Shown here: positions 9,398-19,530 of the stretch, in pieces
Layout: every line of letters begins with the position of its first letter
Numbering within the stretch: the first letter of the stretch is position 1
DNA from: Martinezella rhizogenes
GTDB lineage: Bacteria > Pseudomonadota > Alphaproteobacteria > Rhizobiales > Rhizobiaceae
DNA length: 64,000 nucleotides
Direction of reading: 5' to 3'
Assembly (NCBI GenBank): GCA_013322215.1
Contig: JAAMEZ010000010.1
Location: 62,001-126,000 of the forward strand
The notes under the pieces: model-generated
Seen by the model: the letters and a program-made list of their open reading frames with translations, nothing else
Told to the model about the DNA's origin: nothing
Database searches by the model: none
Position numbers and translations under genes: made by a program

Positions 9398-10488
9398 CAC
9401 ACGTCCCTCCGCTCGAAGTCGATGCGCGGATCGATCCAGGTGTAGATCAGGTCGGAGACGAGGCTGACGACGAGGCCGAGCAGCGAGAAGATGAAGAGCG
9501 TGGCAAAGACCACCGGATAGTCGCGCTGGACGACGGAGAGGTAGCTGAGGCGCCCCAGGCCATCGAGCGAGAAGATGTTCTCGATCAGCAGCGAGCCGGT
9601 GAAGAAGGCGGAGATGAAGGCGCCGGGAAAGCCGGCGATGACGATGAGCATGGCGTTGCGGAAGACATGGCCATAGAGCACGCGCCGTTCGGAAAGACCC
9701 TTGGCGCGGGCGGTGATGACATATTGCTTCTTGATCTCTTCGATGAAGGAATTCTTGGTGAGCAGCGTCGTCGTGGCAAAGGCGGCGAGCGACAGCGAAA
9801 TCAGCGGCAGCACCAGATGCCAGAGATAATCGAGGATCTTCTGCCACCAGGTGAGATCGGCGAAATTGTCCGAGACGAGGCCGCGCAGCGGGAACCAGTC
9901 GAAGAAGGAGCCGCCGGCAAACAGCACGATCAGCATGATGCCGAACAGGAAGCTCGGTACCGCATAGCCTATGATGATGATGCCCGATGTCCAGACATCG
10001 AAGGTCGATCCGTCCTGCACCGCCTTGCGGATGCCGAGCGGAATGGAAATTGCGTAGGAGAAGATCAGAATCCAGATGCCGAGCGAGATCGACACCGGCA
10101 GCTTCTGTGCGATGAGATCGATGACCGTCGTGTTGCGGAAGAAGCTCTCGCCGAAATCGAAGCGGATATAGTTCCACATCATCTGGCCGAAGCGCTCGAG
10201 CGGCGGCTTATCGAAGCCGAACTGCTTGTCAAGCTTGGCGATCAGCTCGGGATCGAGCCCCTGCGCGCCGCGATATTTCGAGCTGCTGTCATCGAAGGAT
10301 TGCTGGGCCAGCATGTCGGTGCCGCCGGACAGGCGGCCATTGGCATTGTCGCCCTGCCCGGTCAGCTGCGCAATGACCTGCTCGACCGGGCCGCCCGGCG
10401 CGAACTGCACGATGGTAAAGGAAATAGCCATGATGCCGACGATGGTCGGGATCATCAGCAGGAGGCGTCGCAGAATATAGGCGCCCAT
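9397..10488 (-). CDS. yejB: Peptide ABC importer permease YejB
   Basis: The protein has 363 residues of the OppB/DppB type. It begins [20 protein letters not shown], the classic N-terminal span of the family, followed by [15 protein letters not shown] hydrophilic insertion ([20 protein letters not shown]) precedes the permease core, and the EAA loop reads [20 protein letters not shown]. The gene lies 172 bp downstream of yejA. The gap contains a short GCCGG/CCGGC hairpin around 10566-10584 that could reduce read-through, so the binding protein would be made in excess of the permeases. Confidence 0.95.
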   Translation of the reverse strand: MGAYILRRLLLMIPTIVGIMAISFTIVQFAPGGPVEQVIAQLTGQGDNANGRLSGGTDMLAQQSFDDSSSKYRGAQGLDPELIAKLDKQFGFDKPPLERFGQMMWNYIRFDFGESFFRNTTVIDLIAQKLPVSISLGIWILIFSYAISIPLGIRKAVQDGSTFDVWTSGIIIIGYAVPSFLFGIMLIVLFAGGSFFDWFPLRGLVSDNFADLTWWQKILDYLWHLVLPLISLSLAAFATTTLLTKNSFIEEIKKQYVITARAKGLSERRVLYGHVFRNAMLIVIAGFPGAFISAFFTGSLLIENIFSLDGLGRLSYLSVVQRDYPVVFATLFIFSLLGLVVSLVSDLIYTWIDPRIDFERRDV

Positions 10489-10660
10489 CAGTCCGCCGCT
10501 CCCTCGAAGGGAAATATCGTCCGCTTCGCCTCAATCCATCTGTCGATCAAATCATATTCCCTTCCGCCGGATGCAAGCCGGCGCAGTCATTATCAGCTTG
10601 GAACTATCCGAATCAGCCTTGAGCATTTGGAGCCAGCCGGCCCCTCATTGCAAGAGAGGC

Positions 10661-12499
10661 TCACTTTCCGGCGTTTTTCGACCACCAGACATCGGGGAAG
10701 CCGATGGAGTAGTAAGGCAGCTCGGGCAGATGCTCGAATTTATCCCAATAGGCGATCTTGTTCGTCGTCCCATAAAATAGCGGGACAACATAGTGGTGGG
10801 CGAGCAGTACACGGTCAAGCGCCTTGGCGGCAGCGGTCTTTTCTTCGAGGGTCGCGGCAGAAACGAGCTTGCCTATCAACGCATCGACACCCGGATCGGA
10901 TATGCCGGCATAGTTGCGCGAGCCTTGGCGGCCTGCTGAAGCCGAGCCCCAGTAATCGATTTGTTCGCTGCCGGGCGGCAGCGCCGTGCCCCAGACGTTC
11001 CACATCGCGTCATAGTCGAAGCTACGAATGCGGTTGATGTATTGCGATGAATCGACCGTCCTGAGCGTCGCATCGATGCCAATGCGGCGCAGGTTCTGGA
11101 CATAAGGCAGGTTTGATCTCTCCTGCGAAGGACTGCCGAGCAGAATTTCCATCGTGAAGGGCTGGCCGGTCTTTTCGTTGACCATGCGATTGCCCTTCAA
11201 CACATAACCGGCTTCCTTGAAAAGCTCGATCGCCTTGCGCAGATTGTCTCGAGCCTTTTGGGCGTCGCCGCCGACCGGATTGGTATAGGGCTTGGTGAAT
11301 ACCTCAGGCGGCACCTTGTCCTTGACGCTGTTGAGGATATTCAATTCTTCGCCCGTGGGCAGCCCCGAAGAGGCAAGCTCGGTGCCGAAAAAGAAGGTGT
11401 TGACGCGGGTCAGCTGGCCGAAGGCAAGCGCCCGGTTCATCTCCTCGAAGTCATAGGCGTAGTTCAGCGCCTCGCGCACGCGTTGATCCTTGAACTGATC
11501 GCGCCGGAGATTGAGCACCATCGCCTGCATGATGCCGACCGAGCGCAGCGAGTTGGGCAATTCCTCGCGCTTGATGCGGCCGTCCTTGGCGGCTGGAAAG
11601 TCATATGCGGTCACCCAATGGCTTGCCGACTGGTCCTGCCAAAAATCCGTATTGCCGCCGCGAAAGGCTTCGAATTCCACATCCTTATCGGCGTAGTAGG
11701 TGTAGGAAATCGCCCCGAAGTTATTCTGGCCGATATTGACCGGCAGGTTCTTGGCCCAATAGTCGTCGCGCAGTTCATATCGGATTGATGATCCTGGCTG
11801 CACGGAAACGATCTTATACGGTCCGGATCCCATGGCCGGCTCGAGCGTCGTCCGGGCAATATCGCGCGGCTTTCCGTCCGCGCCGGCGCTCTCCCACCAA
11901 TGTTTAGGCACGATCAGTAGCTGGCCGGCGATAAAGGGAAGTTCGCGATTGTTCTTTTCGTCGAAATAGAAGGTGACGTCCCTGTCGCCGGTCTTTTCGG
12001 CCCGCGTCACGTGGGAATAGATACTCGTCGCGAGAGGATTGAGCTCCTTGGTGCGATCGAAGCTGAAAATGACGTCATCAGGGGTCACTGGCGTGCCGTC
12101 GGCCCATTTCGCTTCGGCGCGCAAGCGGAAGGTCGCGCTCGATATGTCGTCGGGATAGGTGACGCCCTCGGCGAGCAAGCCGTAGGAGGAGGCAATCTCG
12201 TCATTGGACGATTTCATCAGCGTGTCAAAAACCATCGGCAATCCGGTGGCCGGGTTGCCCCTGAGCAGCACCGGATTGAGCGTGTCGAACGTGCCTTCGC
12301 TCGAAAGCTTCAGCTCGCCACCCTTCGGCGCACCCGGATTGACATAGTCGAAATGCTTGAAGCCGGGCTGGTATTTGAGATCACCGAGAATGGCCGTGCC
12401 GATGCGGAATTGCGGCTCTTCGGCTTTCGAGGATAGAGGCATTGCCAGCAGGCAAAAAAGAGAAACGACCAAACCTGCTTTCAACCGCGACAATGCCAT
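10661..12499 (-). CDS. yejA: Periplasmic peptide-binding protein YejA, family 5
   Basis: The protein has 612 residues, the normal length for YejA. The signal peptide is MALSRLKAGLVVSLFCLLAM..., with cleavage near SSKA-EEPQ. The mature protein shows family 5 features: FKHFDYVNPGAPKGGELKLSS, then FDTLNPVLLRGNPATGLPMV and MGSGPYKIV. The start at 12499 has GGGAG at a good distance upstream. YejABEF imports peptides such as microcin C in enteric bacteria, and in Sinorhizobium meliloti the system has been linked to tolerance of plant NCR peptides (recalled knowledge). The gene opens the operon yejA-yejB-yejE-yejF-dehydrogenase. Confidence 0.95.
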   Translation of the reverse strand: MALSRLKAGLVVSLFCLLAMPLSSKAEEPQFRIGTAILGDLKYQPGFKHFDYVNPGAPKGGELKLSSEGTFDTLNPVLLRGNPATGLPMVFDTLMKSSNDEIASSYGLLAEGVTYPDDISSATFRLRAEAKWADGTPVTPDDVIFSFDRTKELNPLATSIYSHVTRAEKTGDRDVTFYFDEKNNRELPFIAGQLLIVPKHWWESAGADGKPRDIARTTLEPAMGSGPYKIVSVQPGSSIRYELRDDYWAKNLPVNIGQNNFGAISYTYYADKDVEFEAFRGGNTDFWQDQSASHWVTAYDFPAAKDGRIKREELPNSLRSVGIMQAMVLNLRRDQFKDQRVREALNYAYDFEEMNRALAFGQLTRVNTFFFGTELASSGLPTGEELNILNSVKDKVPPEVFTKPYTNPVGGDAQKARDNLRKAIELFKEAGYVLKGNRMVNEKTGQPFTMEILLGSPSQERSNLPYVQNLRRIGIDATLRTVDSSQYINRIRSFDYDAMWNVWGTALPPGSEQIDYWGSASAGRQGSRNYAGISDPGVDALIGKLVSAATLEEKTAAAKALDRVLLAHHYVVPLFYGTTNKIAYWDKFEHLPELPYYSIGFPDVWWSKNAGK

Positions 12500-12606
12500 T
12501 CATGATCTCCCGTGATTTTTCGAGAATCAGCATAAGGCAAATGAGGGCAAAAAGCAGGACGCAGCAACTCATCTCTTCGCAGAGAGGCTGAAGGACGTAT
12601 CTGGGG

Positions 12607-13242
12607 TCAACCCTTTGCCGCAGCTTCTTCAAGACGTTTGCGCAGCATCAGCCGCAATTCGCCGGCGACGCGGCGGTCCTCGGCGGCATCGGGCTCGGTT
12701 GCGACGGCGACGACGATGCGCAGCAGTTCCAGCACGATGCCCGACATCAGCGCGATATCATCCGATATCGGCGGCTGCGCCTGCCGCAGGACGCCCGCAA
12801 TCAGCTCCTTCAGCTCTGCCCGCGAGCGTGCCTTGCGCTCCTTGGGAATATCGCGACGGCCCGCCAGCACCGAAAATTCTGGATACTCCTCCATGAAGGC
12901 ACCGAGCGAGTGGAAGATCGCCTCGCCGCTATCGGCTGCCGAAAGGCCGGTGCTTCGTTCTGCCATGTCCCGAAGCCCCGCCTTCAATCGCTCCAGGCGT
13001 TCGATATGCAATGCCTCGGCGAGCAGGGGCTTGGTCGGGAAGAATTGATAGAGCGAGCCGATGGAGGAATTTGCCTCGGCGGCAATCTCCGTCATCGTTG
13101 CCGCATCATAGCCCTTGCGCGCGAAAACTTTTGCGGCCGCCTCAAGCAGAATGACGACGCGATCATGACCGCGCTGCCGCTTCGGCGTGCGCGTCTTCAA
13201 TTCTTCACTTGATTTTTGTGAGGTTGTCCTCATATTTTCCAT
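12607..13242 (-). CDS. TetR-family repressor
   Basis: The protein has up to 211 residues. After a basic N-terminus (KTRTPKRQRGHDR), the helix-turn-helix reads MTEIAAEANSSIGSLYQFFPTKPLLAEAL around residues 48-76, which is typical TetR. The C-terminal ligand and dimer domain is not recognisable to a ligand class. The gene is divergent from an isochorismatase-fold gene with only 37 bp between them. Two near-identical palindromes flank and overlap its start, so it very likely represses itself and that neighbour. The start is uncertain: ATG at 13242 or 13233 would place one operator inside the coding region, and a TTG codon about 14 codons in is an alternative. It also lies just upstream of yejA on the same strand. 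Confidence 0.88.
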   Translation of the reverse strand: MENMRTTSQKSSEELKTRTPKRQRGHDRVVILLEAAAKVFARKGYDAATMTEIAAEANSSIGSLYQFFPTKPLLAEALHIERLERLKAGLRDMAERSTGLSAADSGEAIFHSLGAFMEEYPEFSVLAGRRDIPKERKARSRAELKELIAGVLRQAQPPISDDIALMSGIVLELLRIVVAVATEPDAAEDRRVAGELRLMLRKRLEEAAAKG

Positions 13243-13260
13243 TGTGAGGATACCCTCATG
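13217..13260. promoter_or_regulatory. Tandem palindromic operators between tetR and isochorismatase-fold gene
   Basis: Two copies of the same design are visible: TGTGAGGTTGTCCTCATA at 13217-13234 and TGTGAGGATACCCTCATG at 13243-13260. Both are RTGAGG-N4-CCTCAY palindromes whose centres are 26 bp apart. The 4-bp spacers differ while the arms are conserved, as expected for protein-binding sites. They cover the short divergent promoter region and the first codons of the TetR gene. The natural reading is a pair of TetR dimer sites that control both genes; this is inferred from position and symmetry. Confidence 0.75.
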
Positions 13261-13279
13261 TTTCTTTCGGAGCCCTCAG

Positions 13280-13849
13280 ATGTCACTTTACGATCCCAAG
13301 ACCACCGCTCTCGTTTCCATCGACCTGCAAGGCCTCGTCCTCAGCCGGCCGCTCGCTCCCTACTCTGCCCAGCAGATCATCACCAATACGGTCGCTATCG
13401 CAAACAAATTGAAAGCCGATGGCGGAACGACCGTTTTCGTGACGGTCGGATTTTCCGCAGACTATGCCGATGCTGTCAATCAGCCGACCGACGAAAGCTT
13501 TGCGCTTCCCCCAGGAGGTTTGCCGCCAGCCGCGCTCGAAGCTCCCGCCGAGATGGCGGCGCTGACGCCCGATGTCGCCATCGTCAAGCGCCAGTGGAGC
13601 GCCTTTTACGGCACGGAACTGGACCTGCAGCTTCGCCGCCGCGGCATCAGGACGCTAATCCTGACGGGTGTCGCCACCAATTTCGGCGTGGAAGCAACCG
13701 TGCGCGATGCCTTTGCGGCAAATTATGCCGTCATCGTCGCGGAAGATGCGGCCACCACCTTCTCGCAGGACATGCAGGATTTCGCGTGCACGAAGGTCTT
13801 GCCGCGGCTGTCGCGCATCCGCAAGACGGCAGAAATCCTGGCGAACTGA
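13280..13849 (+). CDS. Isochorismatase-fold protein, YecD-like, lacking the catalytic Cys
   Basis: The protein has 189 residues. The cysteine-hydrolase fold is clear: TTALVSIDLQGLVL carries the catalytic Asp and VAIVKRQWSAFYGTELD carries the Lys. The nucleophile motif, however, reads GVATNFGVEATVRDAF, with Gly where active family members have Cys. E. coli YecD shows the same change in my recollection, so this is probably a YecD-like subgroup of unknown reaction rather than a dead copy. The start ATG at 13280 was chosen because the longer frame runs into the TetR gene and its operators. It is likely repressed by the divergent TetR protein. Confidence 0.85.
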   Translation: MSLYDPKTTALVSIDLQGLVLSRPLAPYSAQQIITNTVAIANKLKADGGTTVFVTVGFSADYADAVNQPTDESFALPPGGLPPAALEAPAEMAALTPDVAIVKRQWSAFYGTELDLQLRRRGIRTLILTGVATNFGVEATVRDAFAANYAVIVAEDAATTFSQDMQDFACTKVLPRLSRIRKTAEILAN

Positions 13850-13992
13850 TCCCTCCGAAGCAAAGGTCCATGAGAGGAAAGGCGGGCGGTCGTCGGCCAC
13901 CTGTGATTGCCGCGGATTAACTTCCATCCTTTTTCAGGATAGTCTCGCCGCAAATCACTTCGAATAATGCCGACCGCCTTTCAGGGATATGC

Positions 13993-15027
13993 ATGGCTTC
14001 ACTTCTGGCTCGCGCCTTTCGAACGATCGGCAAATTCTCTCTCGCGACCACGATCGGAATGGGTCTTGTCGCCGGCGATGCGCTGGCACAGCAGGCCACC
14101 CCTTCGCCCGGTAGCGCCAAGGCTGTTTTCGGCGCCGTGACGCTGCCGTCGCAGGGACCGCCGCAATCGATCGGCTTCTATGCCAAGGGTTGCCTTGCCG
14201 GCGCAATCGCGCTTCCGGCTGACGGCCCGACCTGGCAGGCCATGCGCCTGTCGCGCAATCGCCGCTGGGGCCGGCCTGAAACGATCGGCCTGCTCGAGCG
14301 CCTGTCGCGCGATGCGGCCAAGAATGACGGCTGGCCGGGCTTGCTCGTCGGCGATATCTCGCAGCCGCGCGGCGGCCCAATGGTCAACGGCCATGCCTCG
14401 CACCAGATCGGCCTCGACGCCGATATCTGGCTGACGCCGATGCCGCGGCGCAAGATGACGGCGGAAGAGCGCGAAGCCCTGCCCTTCACCACGATGCTCG
14501 CCAAGGACAAGTTCCTGACCATCAACGACAAGGTCTGGACGCCGGCGCATGCGCGCCTGCTGATGCGCGCGGCGAGCTATCCCGAAGTCGAGCGCATCTT
14601 CGTCAATCCGGCGATCAAAAAGAAGATGTGCGAGACATGGACGGGCGACCGCAGCAATCTCGGCAAGCTGCGGCCGGAATACGGGCACGACTCGCATTTT
14701 CACATCCGCCTCCGCTGCCCCGCCGGTTCGGTGGGTTGCACGGGGCAGGCGCCGGTCGCCGCGGGTGATGGCTGCGACAAGACACTCGCCTGGTGGTTCA
14801 CTCCCGAACCCTGGGCGAAGCCGAAGCCCAGCACCAAGCCGCCGGTTAAGCCGCGCGAGGTCATGGTTGCCGATCTGCCCAAGGCCTGCCAGGCCGTGTT
14901 GGCGGCACCTGCGGTGGCTTCCATGCGCCCTGCCGCCTCTGGCGCCAAGGGTGCGGCCGCTTCAGCCGATACGAACGCGACGCCGGTCTCAGGCGATACG
15001 CCGCCCGGCCAAATTCCGCAGCAGTGA
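13993..15027 (+). CDS. mepA: Penicillin-insensitive murein endopeptidase
   Basis: The protein has 344 residues. It is an LAS-type zinc metallopeptidase that cuts D-alanyl-meso-diaminopimelyl cross-links in peptidoglycan, acting in the periplasm. A signal peptide ends near GDALAQQ. The zinc-site motifs are visible: GHASHQIGLDADIWLTP at about residue 131 and YGHDSHFHIRLRCP at about residue 229. The C-terminal region after residue 270 is rich in Lys/Pro (KPKPSTKPPVKPREV) and Ala, a tail longer than in E. coli MepA (274 residues) and probably disordered. It is followed by mgsA 99 bp downstream. Confidence 0.95.
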   Translation: MASLLARAFRTIGKFSLATTIGMGLVAGDALAQQATPSPGSAKAVFGAVTLPSQGPPQSIGFYAKGCLAGAIALPADGPTWQAMRLSRNRRWGRPETIGLLERLSRDAAKNDGWPGLLVGDISQPRGGPMVNGHASHQIGLDADIWLTPMPRRKMTAEEREALPFTTMLAKDKFLTINDKVWTPAHARLLMRAASYPEVERIFVNPAIKKKMCETWTGDRSNLGKLRPEYGHDSHFHIRLRCPAGSVGCTGQAPVAAGDGCDKTLAWWFTPEPWAKPKPSTKPPVKPREVMVADLPKACQAVLAAPAVASMRPAASGAKGAAASADTNATPVSGDTPPGQIPQQ

Positions 15028-15126
15028 GCCCCGCACTGTCCTTGCCGGGGCAGTCTTTCAAAACGCGCTCCCTTGGTATAGAAGGCGGATAAATCGATTG
15101 AAAGCATCGGGCGGAGCAAGGATTTC

Positions 15127-15507
15127 ATGGTCGGCAGCAAATGCATCGCATTGATCGCGCATGATCAGAAAAAAGATGCGATGGCGGAGTTTGCACGGCG
15201 CAATCAGGCCGCGCTTGCCGATTGGAACATCGTTGCGACAGGCACGACGGGCGGCCGCGTACTCGACGTCTGCCCCAATCTCAAGGTCACTCGCCTGAAA
15301 AGCGGCCCGCTCGGCGGCGACCAGCAGATCGGCGCGCTCATCGCCACCAGCGAGATCGACATGCTCATCTTCTTCATCGATCCCCTCACCCCCATGCCGC
15401 ACGACGTCGACGTGAAGGCATTGACGCGGCTTGCCGTTCTCTACGACATTCCGATGGCGCTCAACGAATCCACTGCCGAGCGGCTGATCAAAACACTGAA
15501 CCATTAA
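15127..15507 (+). CDS. mgsA: Methylglyoxal synthase
   Basis: The protein has 126 residues. It converts dihydroxyacetone phosphate to methylglyoxal and phosphate, a bypass of lower glycolysis. The sequence has the phosphate-binding ATGTTGG near residue 38 and [14 protein letters not shown], whose Asp corresponds to the catalytic Asp71 of E. coli. It also has [20 protein letters not shown] and ends with [12 protein letters not shown]. The length differs from the E. coli enzyme (152) mainly at the termini. It lies 34 bp ahead of glk, which places a triose-phosphate overflow enzyme beside glucokinase and suggests joint control of sugar input. Confidence 0.95.
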   Translation: MVGSKCIALIAHDQKKDAMAEFARRNQAALADWNIVATGTTGGRVLDVCPNLKVTRLKSGPLGGDQQIGALIATSEIDMLIFFIDPLTPMPHDVDVKALTRLAVLYDIPMALNESTAERLIKTLNH

Positions 15508-15541
15508 TCCGCCTTGCCGGCGGCAGACCACGGACCTGGCC

Positions 15542-16564
15542 ATGCCCGAGCTCAATCACAGCGATGCCCCCCTGCCTTTCCCAATCCTGATCGGCGATAT
15601 CGGCGGCACCAATGCGCGTTTCTCCATCCTCGTCGATGCGGACTCCGAACAGGAGCATTTTCCGGTCGTGCAGACGGCGAATTTCGCGACGATCGACGAT
15701 GCGATCAAACTCGCCCTTGAAAACAGCAAGGTCCAACCCCGCTCGGCAATTCTCGCCATGGCAGGTCCCGTGCAGGGTGACGAGATCCCGTTGACCAATT
15801 GCGACTGGGTGATCCGCCCGAAGACGATGATCGCCAATCTCGGCATCGAGGACGTGCTCGTCATCAACGATTTCGAGGCGCAGGCGCTGGCGATCGCCGA
15901 GATTTCCGACGAGCATCGCCAAACCATCGGCGAAACATCAGGCAGCCTGACCGCATCGCGCGCCGTGCTCGGACCGGGCACCGGGCTTGGCGTCGGTGGC
16001 CTGGTCCATACGCAGCATCAATGGGTGCCGGTGCCGGGAGAAGGCGGCCATATCGATATTGGGCCGCGCACGGAACGCGACCTGCAGATCTGGCCGCATC
16101 TGGAAGCCATCGAGGGCCGCATCTCGGCCGAGCAGGTGATCTGCGGCCGCGGTCTTCAGAACATCTATCATGCCGTCTGCGCGGCCGACGGTATCGAGCC
16201 GGGCCTGAAGGAGCCGGCCGATATCACCAATCATGCACTTGCCGGCACCAACAAGCAGGCCGAGGAAACGCTGACGCTGTTCGTCACCTATCTCGGCCGT
16301 GTCGCCGGCGATATCGCCATGATCTTCATGGCGCGCGGCGGCGTCTATCTTTCCGGCGGCATTCCGCAGAAGATCCTGCCCGCGCTGCAGAAGCCGGAAT
16401 TCCGCGCCGCCTTCGAGGACAAGGCACCGCACACGGAAATGATGAAGACGATCCCGACCCATGTGGTCGTCAATCCGCTGGCAGCACTTTCCGGCCTTGC
16501 GACCTATGCCCGCAAGCCCACGAACTTTGGCCTTGCCACGGAGGGCCGTCGCTGGCGGCGTTAA
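15542..16564 (+). CDS. glk: Glucokinase
   Basis: The protein has 340 residues of the bacterial Glk type (not the ROK type). It phosphorylates glucose with ATP. The N-terminal phosphate loop reads [18 protein letters not shown], the hexose site includes PLTNCDWVI, and further motifs are [14 protein letters not shown] and [14 protein letters not shown]. In rhizobia glucose enters largely by ABC import and Entner-Doudoroff metabolism, for which this enzyme supplies glucose 6-phosphate. It probably shares a transcript with mgsA and is followed by a strong hairpin terminator. Confidence 0.96.
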   Translation: MPELNHSDAPLPFPILIGDIGGTNARFSILVDADSEQEHFPVVQTANFATIDDAIKLALENSKVQPRSAILAMAGPVQGDEIPLTNCDWVIRPKTMIANLGIEDVLVINDFEAQALAIAEISDEHRQTIGETSGSLTASRAVLGPGTGLGVGGLVHTQHQWVPVPGEGGHIDIGPRTERDLQIWPHLEAIEGRISAEQVICGRGLQNIYHAVCAADGIEPGLKEPADITNHALAGTNKQAEETLTLFVTYLGRVAGDIAMIFMARGGVYLSGGIPQKILPALQKPEFRAAFEDKAPHTEMMKTIPTHVVVNPLAALSGLATYARKPTNFGLATEGRRWRR

Positions 16565-16581
16565 CCGCTTGCCAAACAGCC

Positions 16582-16619
16582 CATGGCGCGCCGAAACATC
16601 CGATGCGCCATGCCTTTTT
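16582..16619 (+). terminator. Rho-independent terminator after glk
   Basis: A perfect 8-bp stem, CATGGCGC (16582-16589) with GCGCCATG (16605-16612), is followed by CCTTTTT. It ends the mgsA-glk transcript. A good -10 hexamer TATAAT follows at 16638-16643 without a convincing -35, and may start the downstream exporter transcript. Confidence 0.75.
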
Positions 16620-16739
16620 GCAGGAGCCGCCTTCCTCTATAATGGGTGTGGCTCCGTGATCGGCCTTAACCAGCGCGGCAAGCCATGTCTAGCCAAAGCC
16701 GTGCTAACTCTTTAATAGAGCCGCGGAAGCACGTGCCAG

Positions 16740-18569
16740 ATGCGGCTCGCTTGGTTCAAGACAGGACGCCGATTATTGAAATTGCCTGACCCGAAAAGCA
16801 AAAGCGTCGACAGCGAAGCCATCACCGGCATGCTGAAGCGAATTATCGCCGAGAACGGCCGCGATCACATTCGCGGCTATGCCATCGCGATTACCTGCCT
16901 GGTCCTCGTTGCGCTTTCGACTGCTTACATCGGCTATATCGTCAAATCGGTCATCGACAGCGCCTTCATCGCCCGCGATATCGTCGATGCCTGGAAGATC
17001 TGCTTCAGCATCTTCCTCGTTTTCGTGGTGCGCGGCTTTGCCGGATATTTCCAGTCAGTCATCCTGTCGAAGATCGGCAACAACATCATCGCCCGCTACC
17101 AGCGGCGCCTCTATTCGCATCTGATGACGCTGTCGGTCGGCTTCTTCAGCGAAGCCCGCTCCGCCCAGCTCGCCGCCCGGATCAGCCAGAACGTCTCGGG
17201 CATCCGCGACGTCATGAACCTGACGATTACCTCGACGGCGCGCGACCTTCTGACTTTTATCGCCCTGCTCGGCGTCATGGTCTTCCAGGATCCGGTGCTC
17301 AGCATCGCCTTCGTCATCATCGCGCCGCCGCTCTTCCTCGCGCTGCGCTATATTTCCAAGCGCCTGCGCGCTGCGACGCGCGATGCGATCGTGTTGAACA
17401 GCCATGTGCTCGGCGCGATGCAGGAAACCATCCAGGGCGTTTCCATCGTCAAGGCCTTCACGATGGAAGAGGAGCTCGAGCGCAAGATCAACAAGCTGAT
17501 CACCGCGGCCGAGCACCGGCAGAACCGCATCGCCCGGCTTTCGGAGCGCAACGGCCCGCTCATCGAAACCGTCGCCGGTTTTGCGATCGCAAGCCTCTTT
17601 GCCTATGCCGCCTATCGCTCGATCTACGACAATGTCTCGCCGGGCGTATTCTTCTCCTTCGCCACCTCGCTGTTGCTCGCCTACGATCCGGCGCGTCGTC
17701 TTGCCAAGCTGCAGGTGCAGCTGGAGCGTGCCGTCGTCAATGCGCGGATGATCTACGAGCTGCTCGACATGGAGCCGCGCCAACGCGACCTGCCGGATGC
17801 CAAGCCGCTTAAAGTGACCGAAGCCCGCATCGAGTTCCGCGATGTTCATTTCGCCTATGGTGACGAGGCGGTTCTGTCCGGCGTCAGCTTTTCTGCCGAG
17901 GGTGGGCAGACGACGGCGCTGGTCGGCCCTTCCGGCGCCGGCAAGTCCACCGTCATCAATCTGATCCCGCGCTTCTACGACCCCAAGGCCGGCAGCATCT
18001 TCATCGACGGGCAGGATATCGCGCATGTGACGAAACGGTCGCTGCGGGAACAGCTCGCCTATGTTTCGCAGCAGCCCTATCTCTTCGAAGGCACGATCCG
18101 TGACAACATCCGCTACGGCCGTCCGGATGCAACCAACGCCGAGATCGAGGAAGCGGCACGCCTTGCCTATGCGCATGACTTCATCGAGGCGCAGCCAATG
18201 GGCTACGAAACGCCCGTCGGTGAAAATGGCGTGACGCTTTCCGGCGGCCAGCGCCAGCGCCTATCAATTGCCCGCGCGCTGGTGCGCAACGCGCCGATCC
18301 TGCTCCTGGACGAGGCGACCTCGGCGCTCGACACGGAATCGGAAGCGGCCGTTCAGAAGGCGCTGGAAGAGGCGATGAGCGGCCGCACGGTCGTCGTCAT
18401 CGCGCACCGCCTGTCGACGGTTGTCCGCGCCGAGAAGATCGTCGTCATGCAGAACGGCCGGGTTGTCGAAGAGGGCAACCACGAGACGCTTGCGACGGCC
18501 GACAATGGCCTCTACGCTCGGCTCAACAACCTGCAGCTACCGGCCATATCAAGTAATTCCCGCAAATAG
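16740..18569 (+). CDS. MsbA-like ABC exporter, fused membrane and ATPase domains
   Basis: The protein has 609 residues. An N-terminal six-span exporter domain (about residues 40-330) is followed by the ATPase. Walker A is [14 protein letters not shown], the Q-loop region reads [13 protein letters not shown], the signature is [15 protein letters not shown], Walker B is [12 protein letters not shown], and the switch is VIAHRLST. One chain plus its homodimer makes a full exporter of the lipid A/lipid/multidrug class. MsbA itself is one option, but the substrate cannot be fixed. The start at 16740 has GGAAG upstream; ATG at codon 31 ([10 protein letters not shown]) is an alternative. dapB follows 14 bp after the stop, so the two are likely co-transcribed. 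Confidence 0.9.
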   Translation: MRLAWFKTGRRLLKLPDPKSKSVDSEAITGMLKRIIAENGRDHIRGYAIAITCLVLVALSTAYIGYIVKSVIDSAFIARDIVDAWKICFSIFLVFVVRGFAGYFQSVILSKIGNNIIARYQRRLYSHLMTLSVGFFSEARSAQLAARISQNVSGIRDVMNLTITSTARDLLTFIALLGVMVFQDPVLSIAFVIIAPPLFLALRYISKRLRAATRDAIVLNSHVLGAMQETIQGVSIVKAFTMEEELERKINKLITAAEHRQNRIARLSERNGPLIETVAGFAIASLFAYAAYRSIYDNVSPGVFFSFATSLLLAYDPARRLAKLQVQLERAVVNARMIYELLDMEPRQRDLPDAKPLKVTEARIEFRDVHFAYGDEAVLSGVSFSAEGGQTTALVGPSGAGKSTVINLIPRFYDPKAGSIFIDGQDIAHVTKRSLREQLAYVSQQPYLFEGTIRDNIRYGRPDATNAEIEEAARLAYAHDFIEAQPMGYETPVGENGVTLSGGQRQRLSIARALVRNAPILLLDEATSALDTESEAAVQKALEEAMSGRTVVVIAHRLSTVVRAEKIVVMQNGRVVEEGNHETLATADNGLYARLNNLQLPAISSNSRK

Positions 18570-18583
18570 ACGATAGAGACGAC

Positions 18584-19408
18584 ATGAGCGACGATGCGAT
18601 GAAGCTGGTGGTGGTTGGCGCGGCGGGCCGCATGGGACAGGCTCTCATCCGTATCATCCACGCAACCGACGGCGTGACCCTGCACGCGGCCGTCGCCCGC
18701 CCCGGCTCCGCCTTTATCGGCAAGGATGCCGGCGAGATCGCCGGGCTCGGGCCGATAGGCGTTCCCGTCACCGACGATCCGCTTGCCGCTTTCCTTCATG
18801 CCGAAGGTGTCATTGATTTCACCAAACCTGAAACAAGCGTTACGTTTGCCGGCCTCGCCGCACAGGCACGTATCGTCCACATCATCGGCACGACGGGCTG
18901 CTCGGACGAGGACGAGGCAAAGTTCAAGGCAGCTGCGCGCCATGCCCGCATCGTCAAATCAGGCAACATGGGCCTCGGCATCAATCTCCTGAGCGTGCTT
19001 GTCGAGCAGGCCGCGCGTGCGCTCCCTTCGAACGACTGGGACATCGAAGTGCTGGAGATGCATCATCGCCACAAGGTCGATGCACCCTCGGGCACGGCGC
19101 TGCTGCTCGGCCAGGCGGCGGCCAAGGGCCGCGGCATCGATCTCAACGACAACTCCGTGCGCGTGCGCGATGGCCATACCGGTCCGCGCCCGACGAGCAC
19201 GATCGGCTTTGCGACCCTGCGCGGCGGCGGCGTGGTCGGCGATCATTCGGTGATCTTCGCCAGCGAGAGCGAACGGCTGACGCTGTCGCACAACGCCGGC
19301 GACCGCTCGCTGTTCGCCCGCGGCGCGCTGCAGGCAGCACTCTGGGCGCGCGACAAGAAACCCGGCTTTTATTCCATGCTCGATGTTCTCGGGCTCTCCA
19401 CACGTTGA
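18584..19408 (+). CDS. dapB: 4-hydroxy-tetrahydrodipicolinate reductase
   Basis: The protein has 274 residues, the usual DapB length. It catalyses the NAD(P)H-dependent step to tetrahydrodipicolinate in lysine and diaminopimelate synthesis. The dinucleotide loop reads [16 protein letters not shown], the [13 protein letters not shown] segment follows, and the active-site signature is [19 protein letters not shown], with the catalytic His pair and the Lys. It ends with [10 protein letters not shown], as in homologues. The product supplies peptidoglycan cross-linking residues. Confidence 0.97.
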   Translation: MSDDAMKLVVVGAAGRMGQALIRIIHATDGVTLHAAVARPGSAFIGKDAGEIAGLGPIGVPVTDDPLAAFLHAEGVIDFTKPETSVTFAGLAAQARIVHIIGTTGCSDEDEAKFKAAARHARIVKSGNMGLGINLLSVLVEQAARALPSNDWDIEVLEMHHRHKVDAPSGTALLLGQAAAKGRGIDLNDNSVRVRDGHTGPRPTSTIGFATLRGGGVVGDHSVIFASESERLTLSHNAGDRSLFARGALQAALWARDKKPGFYSMLDVLGLSTR

Positions 19409-19465
19409 TGCGATCCCGGTGCGGGCCGGCAGGGAACTGCTGATCCGCTCCGGCCTTTTATTGTC

Positions 19466-19515
19466 TCGCAATTCCTGACGGAAAACCGCTACGCACCTTT
19501 CCTGGAATTGCTCTA
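19466..19515. repeat. Mosaic intergenic palindrome, copy 3 (second module only)
   Basis: Only the second module is present: CGCAATTCCTGACGGAAAA, then CCGCTACGCAC, then CTTTCCTGGAATTGCTCTA. The first palindrome is missing. It ends just before the AAGGAG ribosome-binding site of gpmA, so any transcript reading from dapB carries this hairpin in the gpmA leader. Confidence 0.75.
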
Positions 19516-19530
19516 TCAAGGAGAAATTTT

